Assembly (NCBI GenBank): GCA_946807835.1
Contig: OX327699.1
Location: 8,177,001 to 8,241,000 of the forward strand
Length of the DNA: 64,000 bases
Direction: 5' to 3'
Source: Ailanthus altissimus
Taxonomy: Eukaryota > Streptophyta > Magnoliopsida > Sapindales > Simaroubaceae
Made by a program: the position numbers and the translations under genes. Shown one piece after another: positions 12,410 through 22,355 of this stretch (position 1 is the first letter of the stretch; each line of letters opens with the position of its first letter). The notes beneath the pieces were generated by a model, which did not search any database, was not told where the DNA came from, and worked only from the letters and a program-made list of their open reading frames with translations.

Positions 12410-13832
12410 TAACCTATTTCTTCATCCTAATTCATTCAAGTTCTATTATTTATCATTACATATAAGTAAAAAAAGAAGTAGAAAAAAAAAAGTATAAAAA
12501 AAATTCAAATTCAATTGGTTACATGTTTGCTATTCTAAATTTTAAAAAAAGTATACAAAGTTTTGAATTAGTTGAGGTGTTGTTTGCTATTCAATTTTTG
12601 TTTGTATAAAGCATATTCTACCTATTTTGTGTCATTTGGCCTAAAACAAAACAATAACCCTAATTGCTTCAAAAGTCGTATTTCCTTTTATCTTCATTTT
12701 GTTATATTATTGTCTCATTTTAACCTTGTTAATTTTACTTCTTAAATTATTCCTAGTCTTTTTCTTTCCATTCAACCTATTCTCATCATTAGTGATCTAA
12801 TTTATTTAGTTTAGATTGTTGCAAGATAATTTTGATTGAGTTCATTTAAGTTCAATCAAGAACTAAAATAGAAAACTAAAAGAGTTAAAAGGGTAAGAGA
12901 GTAAGCGTATAAGAGGGTAAAAAGTCAAATTTGAGTAAAAACAAGTGTGAGTACTATCAATCTTGAGAGAAAACACATAAGAGAGTGTTTGTAAGGTTTC
13001 TAACTTTGTTTTCAGGTTATTAAACATGTCTAAAGAAAATGATAAAGGCTCATCCAATGATACTCAAGTAAAGATAAATTTCAAACTCTTCTTTAAGTTA
13101 TTAGAACAAAATTAATCAACTGGAATTGATGTTTGATGAAGTGAATGAGAGAATAGATAAAGTTGAATCTAGTTCACAAAGGGGGTAGCTACCTAGAGCT
13201 CCTAATGTGCAACGAAGAGAGAGGAATCCATTAAGGTATGATTATGAAGATGACTATAGGCATGCCCTAGATGATGATGATCGTACTTTTAATGTTAATT
13301 TAGGCAGATTTGGGCATAGCAATGGAGATAGAGGAGTTAGATATGAAGATAGGGTTGGTAATAACTTGGGAAGCATTAAGATAAAGATTTCATCTTTTCA
13401 AGGTAAAAATGATCTTGAAGCATATTTGAGTTGGAGAAAAAGATGGAGTTAGTATTTAATTATCACAACTACTCCGAATTAAAAAAAAAAAAAGGAAGAG
13501 TTGGCAACCATAGAATTTAATGACTATGCTACTGTTTTGTGGGATCAACTTGTTTTAAATAAAAGATAGAATTGTGAAAGACCCATTGAGACATGGGAAG
13601 GGATGAATGCTATTATAAGGAGACGATTTATTCCAAGTCACTACTATAGGGACTTATTTCAAAGGTTGTAAAGTCTTACTCAAGGGTTTAAATGTGTTTA
13701 AGAGTAGCTTAAGGAGATGAAAATAACCATGATTCAAGCCAATGTGAATAGAGGACTGAGAAGCTACTATGGCTAAGTTCCTAGTTGGTTTGAACCATGA
13801 TATTGTAAAAGTATTGAAGTTAATAGGGATAG
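12410..13832 (+). mobile_element. Ty3/gypsy fragment: leader plus gag (plus strand)
   Basis: 12410-13025 matches the leader of the gypsy elements at 16430-17075 (minus) and 26621-27264 (plus), including the AAACAAAACAATAACCCTAAT phrase. A gag pseudogene follows. Neither a 5' LTR nor pol is attached. The right edge switches abruptly near 13832 into an LTR of the same family in the opposite orientation. Confidence 0.75.
13026..13830 (+). pseudogene. Gypsy Gag fragment
   Basis: Starts at an ATG (MSKENDKGSSND). Contains the acidic stretch YDYEDDYRHALDDDD, the conserved KIKISSFQGKNDLEAYLSW, then PIETWEGMNAIIRRRFIPSH and a SLTQG region of the retrotransposon Gag domain. Gag would form the cytoplasmic virus-like particle. 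Several stops (near 13112, 13452, 13480 and later) and loss of the zinc knuckle make it dead. The wording matches chromovirus Gags; a close relative is at 15197-16419 on the other strand. Confidence 0.8.
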
Positions 13833-15196
13833 CCAAATTTACCAAGAGCACAAAAAGAAAAAGTAAATAAATCTTAAGTCATAATAGGAATTGATTATAG
13901 AAATAGAAAATAAATGATAAGCAAATTATGAAAACAAATATTTTTATATATCATTGTTTCTAAAATTTAACTTAAGAATAAAAAAAATAAAGAAAACAAG
14001 GATCAAATAAGGCCGCATAAACAGTAATGCATAAATAGTGAATTGTGAACAGTGACATGGCAACAGTGAACCGTGATTTTCCTTTCTAAATGGTATTGGT
14101 CTTATTTTTTTCTTCATGTAAATTATTGTAGATTACTAAAAGAAACTTGAATGAACAAGGCATTGATCATATTGAAAACTTAATTCGGTCAGATTAGTGA
14201 TGCGAATCAAGTTGTCAAAGTTTCACAAGAACCGTTAAGCATCCATGGAGCTCCAATGATAAGGGCAAGAACTAAGAAATATAGAAAGCATTACATAGGC
14301 TAATTTAGTACATCTAAAATTCATGCTTTGTTCAAGATACTACTAATCTGACCAAATTGAGTGTTCAAGATGATCGATGTCTTGTCAATATTTTTAAGTT
14401 TCTTTAAGTGGTCTAGAATAATTTACATGAAGAATAAAGTAAGGCACATATCAATTTTGAAAGTAAAATCTGGCGGATATCAATTTAGGAAGGAAGATTA
14501 GGTGCCATTGTTCATGCATTTCTATTTACGTATTACCGTTTATGCGATTTTATTAGATCCTTATTTTCTTTTTTTCATTCTTGGTTAAATTTAGAAACTA
14601 GGATAAAAAAAATTTTATTTCCTTAATATGCTTCTTATTTATTTCTGCTTTTGTAATTAATTCCTACTATGACTTAGGATTTGATTAGCTTTTCCTTTTG
14701 TGCGCTTGATAAAGTTCCCTATATCAAGCATTGTAATCCTAAGGGGAGTTCAGAGTTTTAGCATTAATATTAGTGAGAGTTTTCTCTTGGTTCTTCAAAG
14801 ATATTTTCAGAACTTATCAAGATTCCTTCCTATGGCATTCATCCTTGACTTATCACTCACAATTTTTTTGAACTTTTTTTAGTGTGGCATTTACCCTAAT
14901 TCTTATAACTTTGGTTCTTATCTCTTTATAGATAACGGGTCAAGGTTCTTTGTTTTTGTTTATTTGCGAATTTGAATTAGAATGATCCTTTGCAAAGAAC
15001 CTCATTGAGCGTTAAAGCTCACTTTTCTTTGTGAGATTCACATCAATTAGTGCCTTGAATAAAGTATGAATTTGAGATGTGCTCAATTAGCTCATTCAAT
15101 GCTTCCTTCATTTTCTTGGTTCTTTCCCTTGTCATTGGACCCTCATGGATGCTCAACAGATCTTGTGAAGCTTTGACAACCTGATTTGTATCATCA
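13832..15196 (-). repeat. Truncated 3' LTR (minus), split by a solo LTR
   Basis: Homologous to the LTR at 17076-17779 in reverse orientation: shared AGCCAAATTTACCAAGAGCA, ATTCGGTTAGATTA and TTGTCATTGGACC phrases. Ends TATCATCA at 15196, the inverted TGATG start. The outer part beyond the AGCCAAATTTACC point is missing. Insertion of 14198-15045 splits it at ATTAG. Confidence 0.78.
14198..15045 (+). mobile_element. Solo LTR (gypsy family, plus) with TSD ATTAG
   Basis: Begins TGATGCGAATCAAG and ends GTGAGATTCACATCA. Flanked by perfect 5-bp duplications ATTAG at 14193-14197 and 15046-15050. No internal region, so it is a product of LTR-LTR recombination. It belongs to the same family as the LTR it sits in, but in the opposite orientation. 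The retained promoter-proximal stretch includes the TTTTCTCTTGGTTCTTCAAAG phrase common to this family. Confidence 0.9.
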
Positions 15197-16419
15197 TTTG
15201 ATATAAATGGCATCTTCTAAAAGTGGCATAGGCTCATCATCAAATTTACCGTCAGTCTCAATATCACCATCAACTTTCAATATTATCACTCTTTGTTTAG
15301 GCATTGAGATGCAATATGACTTATTCATAAACACTTAAAGCATTTGATATCTATATTTCTAGAAGGTTGAGAATTAGATTTACCTTTGTTTTCTATGCCT
15401 TCCTTTTTGTTACTTTTTGAGGTTTTGGACTTAGGCTTGAAATTAGGCTTTCATTCATTTTTACTTCATTTCAGTTTCTAAGTTGAAAAAGAACCCAAAT
15501 TCGGCCCAATTCATGTGGAACCTTCCTCTTAAATTGTTGCTCCACTTTTATGGCCATGTGTACATATCATTAAACTAAAATAATGTTGTACCTCTACCAC
15601 ATTTGCAATCTCACAGTTCAAAACAACTAGAAACATATCCATATTAGCTTCTCGGTCATCCTCAATATTTGCTCAAATCATAGCTATTTCCATCTTTTTG
15701 TGGTAGTCTTCAACACTTTCAGACCCTTGAGTACGACTTTACCACTTTTGAAATTAGTCTCTATAGTAAAGACTTGGAATAAATCACCTCCTCATATTAG
15801 CCTTTATTTCTTCTGACATCTCAATGGGTTTTTTTTATAATTTGGTCTCTGGCTCAAAACAAGTTGATCTCACTAAACAATAGCATAGTTAGTAAATTTT
15901 ATGGTGGCCTTTTTTACCTTTTTCTATTCAGAGTAGTTGTGATAATCAAACACCAACTCTATATTTTTCTCCAATTCCAAATATGCTTCAGGATATTTTT
16001 TCCTTAGAAAGATGAAATCTTCATCTTAATGCTTCCCAAGTTATTATTAATCATACTCTTTATCTTAATGTTTCCTAAGTTGTTATGAATCCTATTTCCA
16101 TATCTAACTCCTCTATTTGCATTCCTAGTCCCAAATCTGTCTAAATTAACATTCATGGCACGATCATCATTATCTAGGTCATCCTCATAGTCATCTTCAT
16201 AATCATACTTAAGTAGATTTCTCTCTTTTCGTTACATATTAGGAGCTCTAGTTGGCTGACCCCTTTGTGAACTAGATTCAACTTTATCTACTCTCTCATT
16301 CAACTCATCAAACCTTAATTTTATTTGATTAAAATTTTGTTCTAAGGACATAAAATAGAGTTTAAAATCTATCTTTTCCTAAGCTCATTGAATGAACCTT
16401 TATCTTTTTCTTAAGACAT
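15197..16419 (-). pseudogene. Gypsy Gag (minus strand)
   Basis: ATG at 16419 (minus) begins an MS-type Gag start as at 13026. Further along are an acidic stretch, YDYEDDYEDDLDNDD-like (about 16210-16160), the SHYYRDLF-like region broken by stops, and a zinc-knuckle region with degenerate cysteines near 15320-15340. The end passes into the C-terminal acidic linker that normally precedes protease. Several stops and deletions. No protease, RT or integrase follows before the LTR. Confidence 0.7.
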
Positions 16420-16429
16420 GTTTAAAAAC

Positions 16430-17075
16430 CTGAATACAAAGTTAGAAAACCTCACAAATAGTTCCTTACATGTTTACTCTTTAGTCTCATTTACATTTAA
16501 CCCATTCTCATTATTATTGAACTTAACAAACTTAATGAAAATTACCTTGTAACAATTCAAACTCAACAAATCAAATCACTAAGCATGAGAATGGGTTAAC
16601 CGCAAAGGATAAAGAATAAGCAAAATTAGAGAAGTAAAGAAAACAACAAAAGGAAATACAAATTTTGATGCAATTAGGATTATTGTTTTGTTTTAGGCAG
16701 AATTACACAAAACAAGAAGAATGCACACTTTACACAATCAAAATTTGAATAACAAACGATACTAATACTAATTTCGATTTCTATACTCATTTTTTTTTAA
16801 CTCAAATTTAATATTACAACTTGAAATCAATTAAATCTGAATTTTTCTATACTTCATTTCTTTTCGATTCTTTTTGTCTTTTTTTTTTACTTATATGTTA
16901 TGATAAATATTAGAACTTGAACTAATTAGAGTAAAGAAATAAATAAATGTTGTAGATAAGAAGAAAGAAAGATGATAGATTGTGGATTCAAGGGACTAAA
17001 ACTAATGGTATAGATTTAAAAGAAATAACGAACAATGAAAATATTGGATAAATAAAACTTGACTCTAATTACAAT
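16430..17075 (-). other. Gypsy 5' leader (minus strand)
   Basis: Untranslated leader between the 5' LTR and gag, matching 12410-13025 and 26621-27264. Next to the LTR end the minus strand reads ATTGTAATTAGAG, a decayed form of the tRNA-Met PBS. Long T/A-rich runs are conserved in position among the copies. Confidence 0.65.
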
Positions 17076-17779
17076 TGATGTGAACCTCACAAAAAAAAAA
17101 GTGAGACCCGACATTCAATGAGGTTCTTTTTCCAAGAATCGTTCTAATTCAGATTGTGAGTGATAAGTTAAGAATGAAGGCTACAAGAAGAAATCTTGAT
17201 AAGTTCTAAAAAGTTCTTTGAAGAATCAAGAGAAAACTCTCACTATTATTAATATTAAAACTCTGAATTTTCCATAGAGTTATAAGACCTTATATAGCCA
17301 AATTTATGAAGACTAAAAAGGAAAAACAATCAAGTCCTAGATTATAATAGGATTTCATTACTAAATGAGGAAATAAATAACAAGTATATTAAGGAAATAA
17401 ATATTCTTATATCTTTGTTTCAAATTGTAACCTAAGAATAAAAAAAATAAAGAAAATAAGGATCTAATATAGCTGCGTAAACGATAATATATGAATAGTT
17501 ATGCATGAACATTGACACTTGATCTTCCTTCCTAAATTGAAATGCTTCTCATTTTGTTCTTCATATAAATTACTCCAATCACTTCAAAAAACTTGAATAA
17601 CGTTGATAAGGCATTAATCATCTTGAACACTAATTCGGTTAGATTAATGTCTCCAACAAAATATAAATTTTAGATGTGTCAATTATTCAATTTAATACCT
17701 CTTTTATTTTCTTAGATTTTTCCATTGTCATTGGATGCTCAACAAATCTTGTAAAGCCTTGGTAACCTGATTGACATCA
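17076..17779 (-). repeat. 5' LTR (minus) of the gag-only gypsy
   Basis: On the plus strand begins TGATGTGAACCTCAC and ends TTGACATCA (704 bp), giving TGATG...CATCA termini. The reversed sequence shares the CTCACTTTTTTT, GAGAGTTTTCTCTTG and TATAAGGTCTTATA regions with the other family LTRs. Confidence 0.82.
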
Positions 17780-20563
17780 TTAACAAATAGTTGGTGTTTT
17801 ATAGTTTTGTTTTGGGACATTTATTTTTGCGATCAAAACTTTGTGACATAAAATGAGGTCATTATTTCTATGTGAAAGCTCATATTTTGGCTTAGAACGC
17901 CATATTATTATTGTTTTAGTTAGTTGTTATCACTTTTTTTTCGCGACAACGTTTGTGACACAAATTGTGTTTGCTAATTTTCTATAGAAACTTAGATTTT
18001 GACTCAAAACACCGTATTGGTTGTTTTGATAAATTTTGAGCAAGTTTTGGAAAAATATTTTCATGAAGAGATCTTGACGCAAAAATCAGGTTGTTATTTT
18101 TTTGTGGAAGCTTTTATTTTGGGTGAAAAGCCTTTTTTAGGTTATTTTAATGACTTTAGAATAGTTTCGTTTCACAATTAAAAGACTGTGACACAAAATG
18201 AGGTTATGATTTTTGTCTGAAAATGCATATTCTAGATCAAAACACCATGTTAGTTATTTTCGTAACTTTTGAACAAGTTTTAGAACACTGTTTGATACAA
18301 TCCAGGCCTAGAAACTGAGAAAATTGTGGATCAAGAAAGTCTCCAAGATTGTCTAGAAATAAATTTGTATGAAACCGCGACCCGTTGCTTATATTAAAGC
18401 AAAATCCTTTGTATAATGAAGATGCCACAATTAATTATAGAAGTATAGATTGATAAGTCGAAGGAGAATGCTAAGAAATTTTTTTCGATAAGTTTAAAGA
18501 GTTCTAAAAGAACCAAAAAGAATTTTCTTAATCAAAGTGCTGTAGCTGCAGACTTTAACTAACTACTAGCTACTGCCAACAACTAAGGCTTTATTTCAAA
18601 CATTACAACTACTATCATAAATGTTTATTGTAGGCTCTCAAAAGCTTCTAACCACTTGGGTTACTCACATGGGTTACTATGCTACTATTCCCATCGTTCC
18701 CTAACACTTGAGAGTCAAAATTGGGTAATCACCAATTTAGAAAACTCTACCCAATCAACCAACTTTTTAATTTGAGGAATTTCTTCTAGATTATTCCAAA
18801 GCTTGAACCATAGAAATCCAACATTGTGGAACATCTTTCTTGGGTCTCCATGAATTCACCTTAGCCCAAATATTTTGAATCAGTCTATTGAGAGTTTTTT
18901 AGAACCTTTTAGATCGAGCCCTTATAACCAGACCAACTAGAACTTGAATAGGATCTACATTTCATTTATTAGTTGTGCTTTCATCACTGTTTAGGCTCAG
19001 AATGCCGTTTGGTTATTTTGAAAACTTTTGAGCAAGTTTTGAAAAGATATTTATCGTGATGAAAAGTTTGTGTCACAAAAGAGGTCGTTTATTCTTCTGT
19101 GAAAGCTCATATTTTAGCTTAGAAAACCATGTTAGTGATGTTTAGCTTTGTTTTGAGATATTATTTTCATGTTGAAAAGTTCATGACATAAAATAAGGTC
19201 ATTAATTTTCTATAAAAGCTTATAATTTGGCTCAAGAAACCATGTTAGTGTTGTTTTGGTTAGTTTTGATCACTTTTTTTTTTTGTGACTAAAAGTTCAT
19301 GATACAAAACTATGCTCAATAATTTTCTAGAGAAACTTATATTTTGACTCAGAACACCGTGTTGGTTGTTTTGGTAACTTTTAAGTTTTGGAAAAAAATA
19401 ATTTTCATGACGACAAGTTCAAGATGCAAATTCAGGTCGTAATTTTTTTGTGAAAGCTTTTTTGGGGTCAAAACACATTTTTTGTGTTGTTTTGGTTAGT
19501 TTTAAGCTATTTATTTTCACAATGAGAAGTTCGTGATGTAAATTGGGGTCATTATTTTTGTCTGAAAATGTATATTTTAGCTCAAAACTCCGTGTTGATG
19601 TTGTTTTGGTGAATCTTGAGCAATTTCTTTTCATAATGAAAATTTTGTGACAAAATTAGTTCTTTAGTTTTCTATGAAAAACCATAGTTTGGCTCAAGAC
19701 ACCATGTTAGTGTTGTTTTAGTTTATTTTATGATATTTCTTTTTGGAATGAAAAGTTCCTCACACAAAATGAGGTCGTATTTTTTTTTCTTGGAAGCTTA
19801 TAATTTTGCTAAGAACACCACATATTTTGTTGTTTTGATTATTTTGAGCACCTTTTTTTCATGATGAACAGTTCTGACACAAAATGTGGTCGTTACTAAA
19901 AACTTATATTTTAGATTAGAACACCGTGTTAGTTGTATTGTAACTTTATATTAAGTTTTGAAAAAATAATTTTCAAGCTCATATTTTGGTTCAAAACACC
20001 GTGTTGGTGTTATTTTAGTTAGTTTCAAACACTTATTTTTCTCAACAAAAAGTTTGTGACACAAAATATGGTCGTAAAGTTTCTACCAAAACTTTCATTT
20101 TGGATCAAAATACTATGTCGGTTATTTTGTAACTTTTTAGTAAATTTCAAAAAATATTTTGTTCAACTAAAAGTTCGTGACACAAAATTAGGTTGTCATT
20201 CTTTTATGAAAACTTATCATTTGGCTTAAAACACAGTATTGGTGTTGTTTTGGATACTCAATTTTCACGATGTTTGACAAGACACAAATTGAAGTCATTT
20301 ATTTTCTACAAAAACTAATATTTTAGATCAGAACACTGTGTTGGTTGCTTTAGTAAAATTTGAGCAAGTTTTGTAAAAATAATTTTTGCCATGAAAAGTT
20401 CATGACGTAATTTGAGGTCATTATTTTTCTTTTGAAAGCTCACATTTTGACTCAGAATACAGTGTTGGTATTGTTTTGGTTAGTTTTGAACATTTCTTTT
20501 TGCCATGACAAGTTCAAGATGCAAGTTGAGGTCCTTAATTTTATATGAAATCTTATACTTCGG
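17780..20563 (+). repeat. Degenerate satellite-like array, ~115-bp unit
   Basis: The phrase AACACCGTGTTGGT(G)TTGTTTTGG recurs about every 115 bp: near 18009, 18126, 18241, 19123, 19238, 19352, 19471, 19584, 19700, 19921, 19996, 20110, 20231, 20330 and 20456, with spacings mostly 106-126 bp. Each unit also carries GTGACACAAAATGAGGTCGT and a TGAAAGCTCATATTTTGGCT phrase. About 18 units, each strongly diverged. The array is interrupted by a solo LTR at 18293-18986. Open frames in it are chance. Confidence 0.82.
18293..18986 (-). mobile_element. Solo LTR (minus) with TSD CTGTT
   Basis: Begins (plus reading) TGATACAATCC and ends GCTTTCATCA, 694 bp, flanked by perfect CTGTT at 18288-18292 and 18987-18991. 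It is closely related to the LTRs at 40156-40874 and 50232-50934: shared CAAGAAAGTCTCCAAGATTG, GATGCCACAATTAATTAT and TTGAATAGGATCTACATTTC phrases. It landed inside the satellite-like array, so the array is older than this insertion. Confidence 0.92.
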
Positions 20564-21440
20564 ATTAGATGATGACACCGGAGTGTCTAATTGCATGGAG
20601 TTAAAAATAGAACCAAATGAATTCAAGTTAATCACCTTCAGAAACTAAAGACTCAAGGTAAGATAATCAATTTCAAAGGAAACTTTGGAATCAATCTGGT
20701 CTGTTTCGGAAGGAATTATTGGGCAATCTTTATATTGTTGGAAAATTATATAGGTCTAGTTCTAAATCATTTTTATAGTAAATGAATCTAAGTTTTCTAG
20801 AGTAGGTTGAAGCCTAATAACTAAAGGAAGGTCAAATAGCTAGTAGGTGAGCCAAATCTTGACAACTTGCAAGAATTGGAGACTTGTTTTTTCCATCTAA
20901 GACTTAAGGGCATGCTTTGTTGAATTATACCATATTATGTTTGAATTTTGATACTTCTTTTATTGTGTTAGCTATTTTTGTAGACTTTTGGGTATAACGG
21001 TAGTTGTAAGTATAAGTTGTTGTCCTTTGAAATTTGTAAACTCGCATCCACCAAGTTTGAATGTTGTAATGAGTGCTTTGCAGTAGACATCTCAAGAGGT
21101 CTCTATAAATACCACGAAGGATGAGAAGAGAAGGGAAGAGAGTGAGTTTTAAAATACTTGTATTTAGAAGAGTTCTCTTGTGAGAGTTTCTTCATTAAAC
21201 TCTATACCTCTTGGGTGGATTTCTTATAATGGTGAGTTTGAGAGTCTATATCTTTTGTAGGATTCTTTGGGTGGTGAATTATTTTATATCCTATTGTTTT
21301 CCTCTTGAGTGGTGAGCTTGGTTTTTTTTTTTTATCTCTTTCAATTTATTAGTGTTTGAGTTTATTTTAATAAAAATAGTGTGTTTGTTTTTATTCTTCC
21401 ATTCTCCTTATATTCTCTTTTATACTCCTGAGCTTGCATA
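20564..21440 (+). repeat. Probable solo LTR, plus strand (ends not fixed)
   Basis: Contains LTR-like promoter architecture: GACATCTCAAGAGG then CTCTATAAATACC (TATA box about 21102-21110), as in the LTRs at 26045 and 34257, followed by a GAGAGTTTCTTC region. It lies between the satellite array and a gag-protease fragment. The left end is probably TGATGACACCGGAG at about 20570; no target duplication was found, so the boundaries are approximate. Confidence 0.5.
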
Positions 21441-21646
21441 AGATAATTATGCCATATTAGTACAACTCCCCCTAACAATAATTATGATACATATCATACA
21501 TTGACATGGCATCTAGTGTGAAAAATGTTATCATGTTCTACCTTCTCATCTTCTTTGCACATTTAGAGCTCTCTCTGCCACCAAGAGCTATCCATCAACA
21601 AAATTTTTAATATTACTTGCATATTCTAAAGGTGGCATGGGCTCAT
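21441..21646 (-). pseudogene. Gypsy protease/Gag C-terminus fragment (left part of split element)
   Basis: Minus-strand reading includes RGSCTNMA, a decayed version of the chromovirus protease motif (usually D-G-G/S-S-C-T-N), followed upstream by the acidic Gag-protease linker ending MSP-like. The sequence stops at CTCAT (21642-21646), where another element is inserted, and resumes at 29751. It is the left half of an older minus-strand gypsy element. Confidence 0.7.
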
Positions 21647-22355
21647 TGATGTGAACCTCACAAAAAAAAGTGAGATCTGATGCTCAATGAGGTTCCTTTG
21701 CAAATGATCGTTCTAATTTAGATTTGCAAAATCAATAAAACTATGAGCTTGATCTATTATCTACAAAGAGATAAAAACCAAAGGTATAAAAAAAAAAAGG
21801 TAGACACCACACTCAACCAATAGAAAACTCTCACTATTATTAATGTTAAAACTCTTAATTTCTCTTAGGATTACAGGGTTTGATATAGCCAAATTTACCA
21901 AGAGCATAAAAGGAAAAAATAATTCAAATCTTATGTCCTAGTAAGAATTGATTACAAAAACTAGGAAATAAATAACAAGCATATTAAGGAAATAAATATT
22001 TCTAAATTTCACCTAAGAAAATGAGGATCTAATAAAGTCGCATGAACATTAATGTATGAAAATTGATTCATGAATAGTGACACCAGATCTTCCTTTCTAA
22101 AAGATATGCATCTCATTTTGTTCTTAATGTAAATTACTTCTGATCACTTAAAGAAACTTGAATAACATTGATAAGGCATTGATCATCTTGAATACTCAAT
22201 TCGGTTAGATTCGTGTTTTAAACAAAGCATGAATTGAGATGCGCTTAATTAGGCTATTTAATACTTCTTTCATTTTCTTAGTTCTTATCCTTCTATTTGG
22301 ACTCCATGGGTGCTCAATGAATTTTGTGAAGTTTTGATAACCTGATTTGCAAGCA
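21647..22355 (-). repeat. 3' LTR (minus) of the nested gypsy
   Basis: Plus reading begins TGATGTGAACCTCAC and ends GATTTGCAAGCA. Same family as 17076-17779: shared GTGAGATC(T)GA, AACTCTCACTATTATTAATG and ATTCGGTTAGATT phrases. It abuts RNase H coding sequence directly at its inner end, showing an internal deletion. Confidence 0.8.

Larger units (their letters stand above)
13832..17779 (-). mobile_element. Non-autonomous gypsy element, minus strand, gag only
   Basis: Minus-strand order: 5' LTR (17779-17076), leader (17075-16430), gag (16419-15197), then directly the 3' LTR (15196-13832). Protease, RT, RNase H and integrase are all missing. The 3' LTR is truncated at its outer end near 13832 and carries a solo LTR insertion (14198-15045). 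The element could only have moved using enzymes from a relative. No TSD can be tested because the outer LTR end is lost. Confidence 0.75.

Noticed and set aside
17780..20563. Regular repeats that might suggest a CRISPR array
   Set aside because: Units are about 115 bp, contiguous and diverged, without unique spacers between identical short repeats; the context is a plant genome.
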